Assembly: GCA_934489015.1 (NCBI GenBank)
Contig: CAKSSN010000006.1
Span: forward strand, 1 to 64,000
DNA: 64,000 nucleotides
Reading direction: 5' to 3'
Source: an uncultured Clostridia bacterium
GTDB lineage: Bacteria; Bacillota; Clostridia; UBA1381
This document shows, one piece after another, positions 62,418 through 64,000 of the stretch (position 1 is its first letter; each line of letters opens with the position of its first letter). Made by a program: the position numbers and the translations under genes. The notes beneath the pieces were generated by a model, which was not told the origin of the DNA, did no database searches, and saw only the letters and a program-made list of their open reading frames with translations.

Positions 62418-63731
62418 ATGACAGCATATTATATAGACGCGGCAGAGGGCAGCAATTCAAACAGCGGACTCAGCCCCGACAATGCGCTGAAAAATGACTG
62501 CGGACTGGCGGTAAAGCCCGGCGATATTGTTTTATTTAGGCGCGGAAGCTTTATACGCGGCAGAATGAACAATGTAAGCGGAGAAGAGGGAAGCCCCATA
62601 ACATATTCGGCATACGGAGAGGGAGATGCACCTGTTTTTTGCGGCTCTGCCGATGCGGCGGATGAGAAGCTATGGACAGAGTGCGGAAAAAATATATGGT
62701 CGTGTACTCCGCCTGTTAATGACGAGGTAACAAATATAGTTTTTGACGGCGGAAAAAGCTACGGCGCATTTTGCTGGAAGCTTGATGATCTTAAAAATCA
62801 GGGCGATTTTTACGATGAATGTCTGGGCTTTAAAATAAAAGAAAAGCCTATCCCGGAAAATCATAAAATATATGTTTATTCCGAAAAAAATCCGGCGCAT
62901 TTTTATAAATCTATCGAGCTTTGCCTTTTTGCGGAGCGCATAACCGCAAATAACGGTCATGATATGATAATAGAAAATATAAAATTTTTAAACTGCGGCG
63001 TTCATGTAATTGCCGGCGAGGCGCAGAGCCGAAACCTGATTATAAGAAATTGTATTTTTGAAAATATCGGGGGCGGTGTCTGGGACGAAAAAAATAAAAT
63101 CCGATACGGAAACTGCGTTGAATTTTGGGACGTCGGCGAAAACATAGAGGTTACAAACTGCTTGTTTAACAATGTTTACGATTCCGCCGTGACTCATCAG
63201 GGCATGGAAAAATGCAAATGTGCTGAAAAGCTTAATTTTCACCACAATGTGTTTATAAAATGCGGCATGGCAGCATATGAGCAGCGCGACAGGATGCCCG
63301 TTAATTCCTGCTTTAATGACAATATATGCGTTGACGCCGGAGAGGGCTTTTCAAAGCTCGGCGAAGAAATGCCGAGATATTCGGAAATATGGCCGCAGCC
63401 TATGGGACATCATATTTTCCTGTGGCGCATAGAGAACGCGGACAGCTCATGCGGACTGGAGATAAAAAACAATATTTTTTATAATTCTCCTTACGGTGCG
63501 GCGGTTTATTCTATAATCGACGAAAAGGCGGAAAACAGTGTTGACTTTGACAATAATTTATATTATAATGAAAACGGAGAACTTTTAATAAGATGGCATG
63601 GTGAAAATTACAAATCGCTTGATGAGTGCTCATATATTGATAAAAACGGCAGAAGTGAAAAAATTGATATAGACGCCGTTGTTAAAAAGCGAATAGAAGA
63701 AATTACGGAAAGTCAAAAAAATAAAGGTTAA
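62418..63731 (+). CDS. Beta-helix protein without signal peptide
   Basis: A 437-residue protein from the ATG at 62418 with GGAGG ahead; an earlier in-frame start inside the previous gene has no ribosome site. It begins directly with 'YYIDAAEGSNSNSGLSP', has PGDIVLFRRGSFIRGRM and N-rich coil repeats (IENIKFLNCGVHVIAGEAQS; NCVEFWDVGENIEVTNCLF). This is a right-handed parallel beta-helix, the shorter relative of the others here. With no leader it is probably cytoplasmic, like the protein at 36596. It sits directly before a new importer binding protein. Confidence 0.75.
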   Translation: MTAYYIDAAEGSNSNSGLSPDNALKNDCGLAVKPGDIVLFRRGSFIRGRMNNVSGEEGSPITYSAYGEGDAPVFCGSADAADEKLWTECGKNIWSCTPPVNDEVTNIVFDGGKSYGAFCWKLDDLKNQGDFYDECLGFKIKEKPIPENHKIYVYSEKNPAHFYKSIELCLFAERITANNGHDMIIENIKFLNCGVHVIAGEAQSRNLIIRNCIFENIGGGVWDEKNKIRYGNCVEFWDVGENIEVTNCLFNNVYDSAVTHQGMEKCKCAEKLNFHHNVFIKCGMAAYEQRDRMPVNSCFNDNICVDAGEGFSKLGEEMPRYSEIWPQPMGHHIFLWRIENADSSCGLEIKNNIFYNSPYGAAVYSIIDEKAENSVDFDNNLYYNENGELLIRWHGENYKSLDECSYIDKNGRSEKIDIDAVVKKRIEEITESQKNKG

Positions 63732-63748
63732 ACGGAGGTAAAAGGAAA

Positions 63749-64000
63749 ATGAAAAAAAGAATTACATCAACAATACTTGCTCTTGCGGCTGTTACAATGT
63801 GTACGGCAGGGCTTTCGGGCTGCGGCGGAGGCGGAAAAACGCTCAAATGGGTACAGCTCGGAGAAACTCAGCCGAGAGATGCTGAGGTGCTTGAAAAAAT
63901 CAACGAAATTGTTGAGCCGGAGCTCGGCTTAAAGCTTGAAATCGAGTACATAGACACAGCGTCATTTGCGGAAAAATCAAAGATGAAAATGGCGTCGGGC
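63749..64000 (+). CDS. ABC importer substrate-binding lipoprotein (partial, right edge)
   Basis: The first 84 codons of a gene cut by the window end. CGGAGG and AAAGGAA precede the ATG at 63749. The product starts with a signal peptide and lipobox (GLSGC, Cys25), a glycine run, and TLKWVQLGETQPRDAEVLEK, typical of a sugar-binding lipoprotein of the LplA type. It suggests that a second importer follows outside the window. Confidence 0.85.
   Translation, partial: MKKRITSTILALAAVTMCTAGLSGCGGGGKTLKWVQLGETQPRDAEVLEKINEIVEPELGLKLEIEYIDTASFAEKSKMKMASG

Overview
The window reads as one contiguous piece of a Gram-positive, strictly anaerobic, low-to-mid GC Clostridia chromosome. Evidence: consensus sigma-A promoters, strong AGGAGG-type ribosome sites, a pflBA pair, lipoprotein binding proteins with lipoboxes, YesM/YesN-type regulation and surface proteins anchored by S-layer homology (SLH) repeats. 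A gut pectin specialist of the Monoglobus kind is a plausible relative (inference from the SLH-rich pectin-type gene content, not shown by any marker gene). No rRNA, tRNA, CRISPR array or intact mobile element was found.

Layout. 1-2942: remains of a GH3 glucosidase gene, a frameshifted TIM-barrel sugar isomerase/epimerase, pgmB and hemW. 2943-6218: pflB-pflA, with a 5' leader that can form a pseudoknot, closed by a strong terminator. 6405-9254: metNIQ methionine importer on the minus strand, with two tandem promoters and a structured leader. 9307-12445: YesM/YesN-type two-component system (minus), divergent from the large plus-strand locus.

12629 to the right edge is a polysaccharide-utilization locus of about 51 kb: an LplB/YtcP-type ABC importer, then a run of very large secreted proteins. 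These combine carbohydrate-binding modules, right-handed beta-helix (GH141/GH120-like) domains, an SGNH esterase, a metallophosphoesterase with a laminin-G-like domain, bacterial Ig-like repeats and SLH anchors. A cytoplasmic GH78 alpha-L-rhamnosidase and two beta-helix proteins without signal peptides are embedded in it. A second transport system starts at the right edge. The likely logic: surface-tethered enzymes cut and deacetylate a rhamnose-containing polymer (rhamnogalacturonan is the best guess), oligosaccharides enter by the ABC importer, and GH78 plus the leaderless beta-helix enzymes finish the job inside. YesM/YesN and an AraC regulator (47286-48179) probably control it.

Most unusual: a minus-strand RNA of about 215 nt at 42153-42369. 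It has a promoter placed so that transcription starts on the first base of a 15-bp closing helix, two further nested helices, an 11-pair loop-to-tail pairing, and a perfect terminator just before the ribosome site of a hypothetical membrane-protein gene. Also notable: two promoters (42571-42653 and 48176-48258) that share three motifs at identical spacing on either side of the araC gene, and a short 'W-D/N' module near or at the C-terminus of five secreted proteins.
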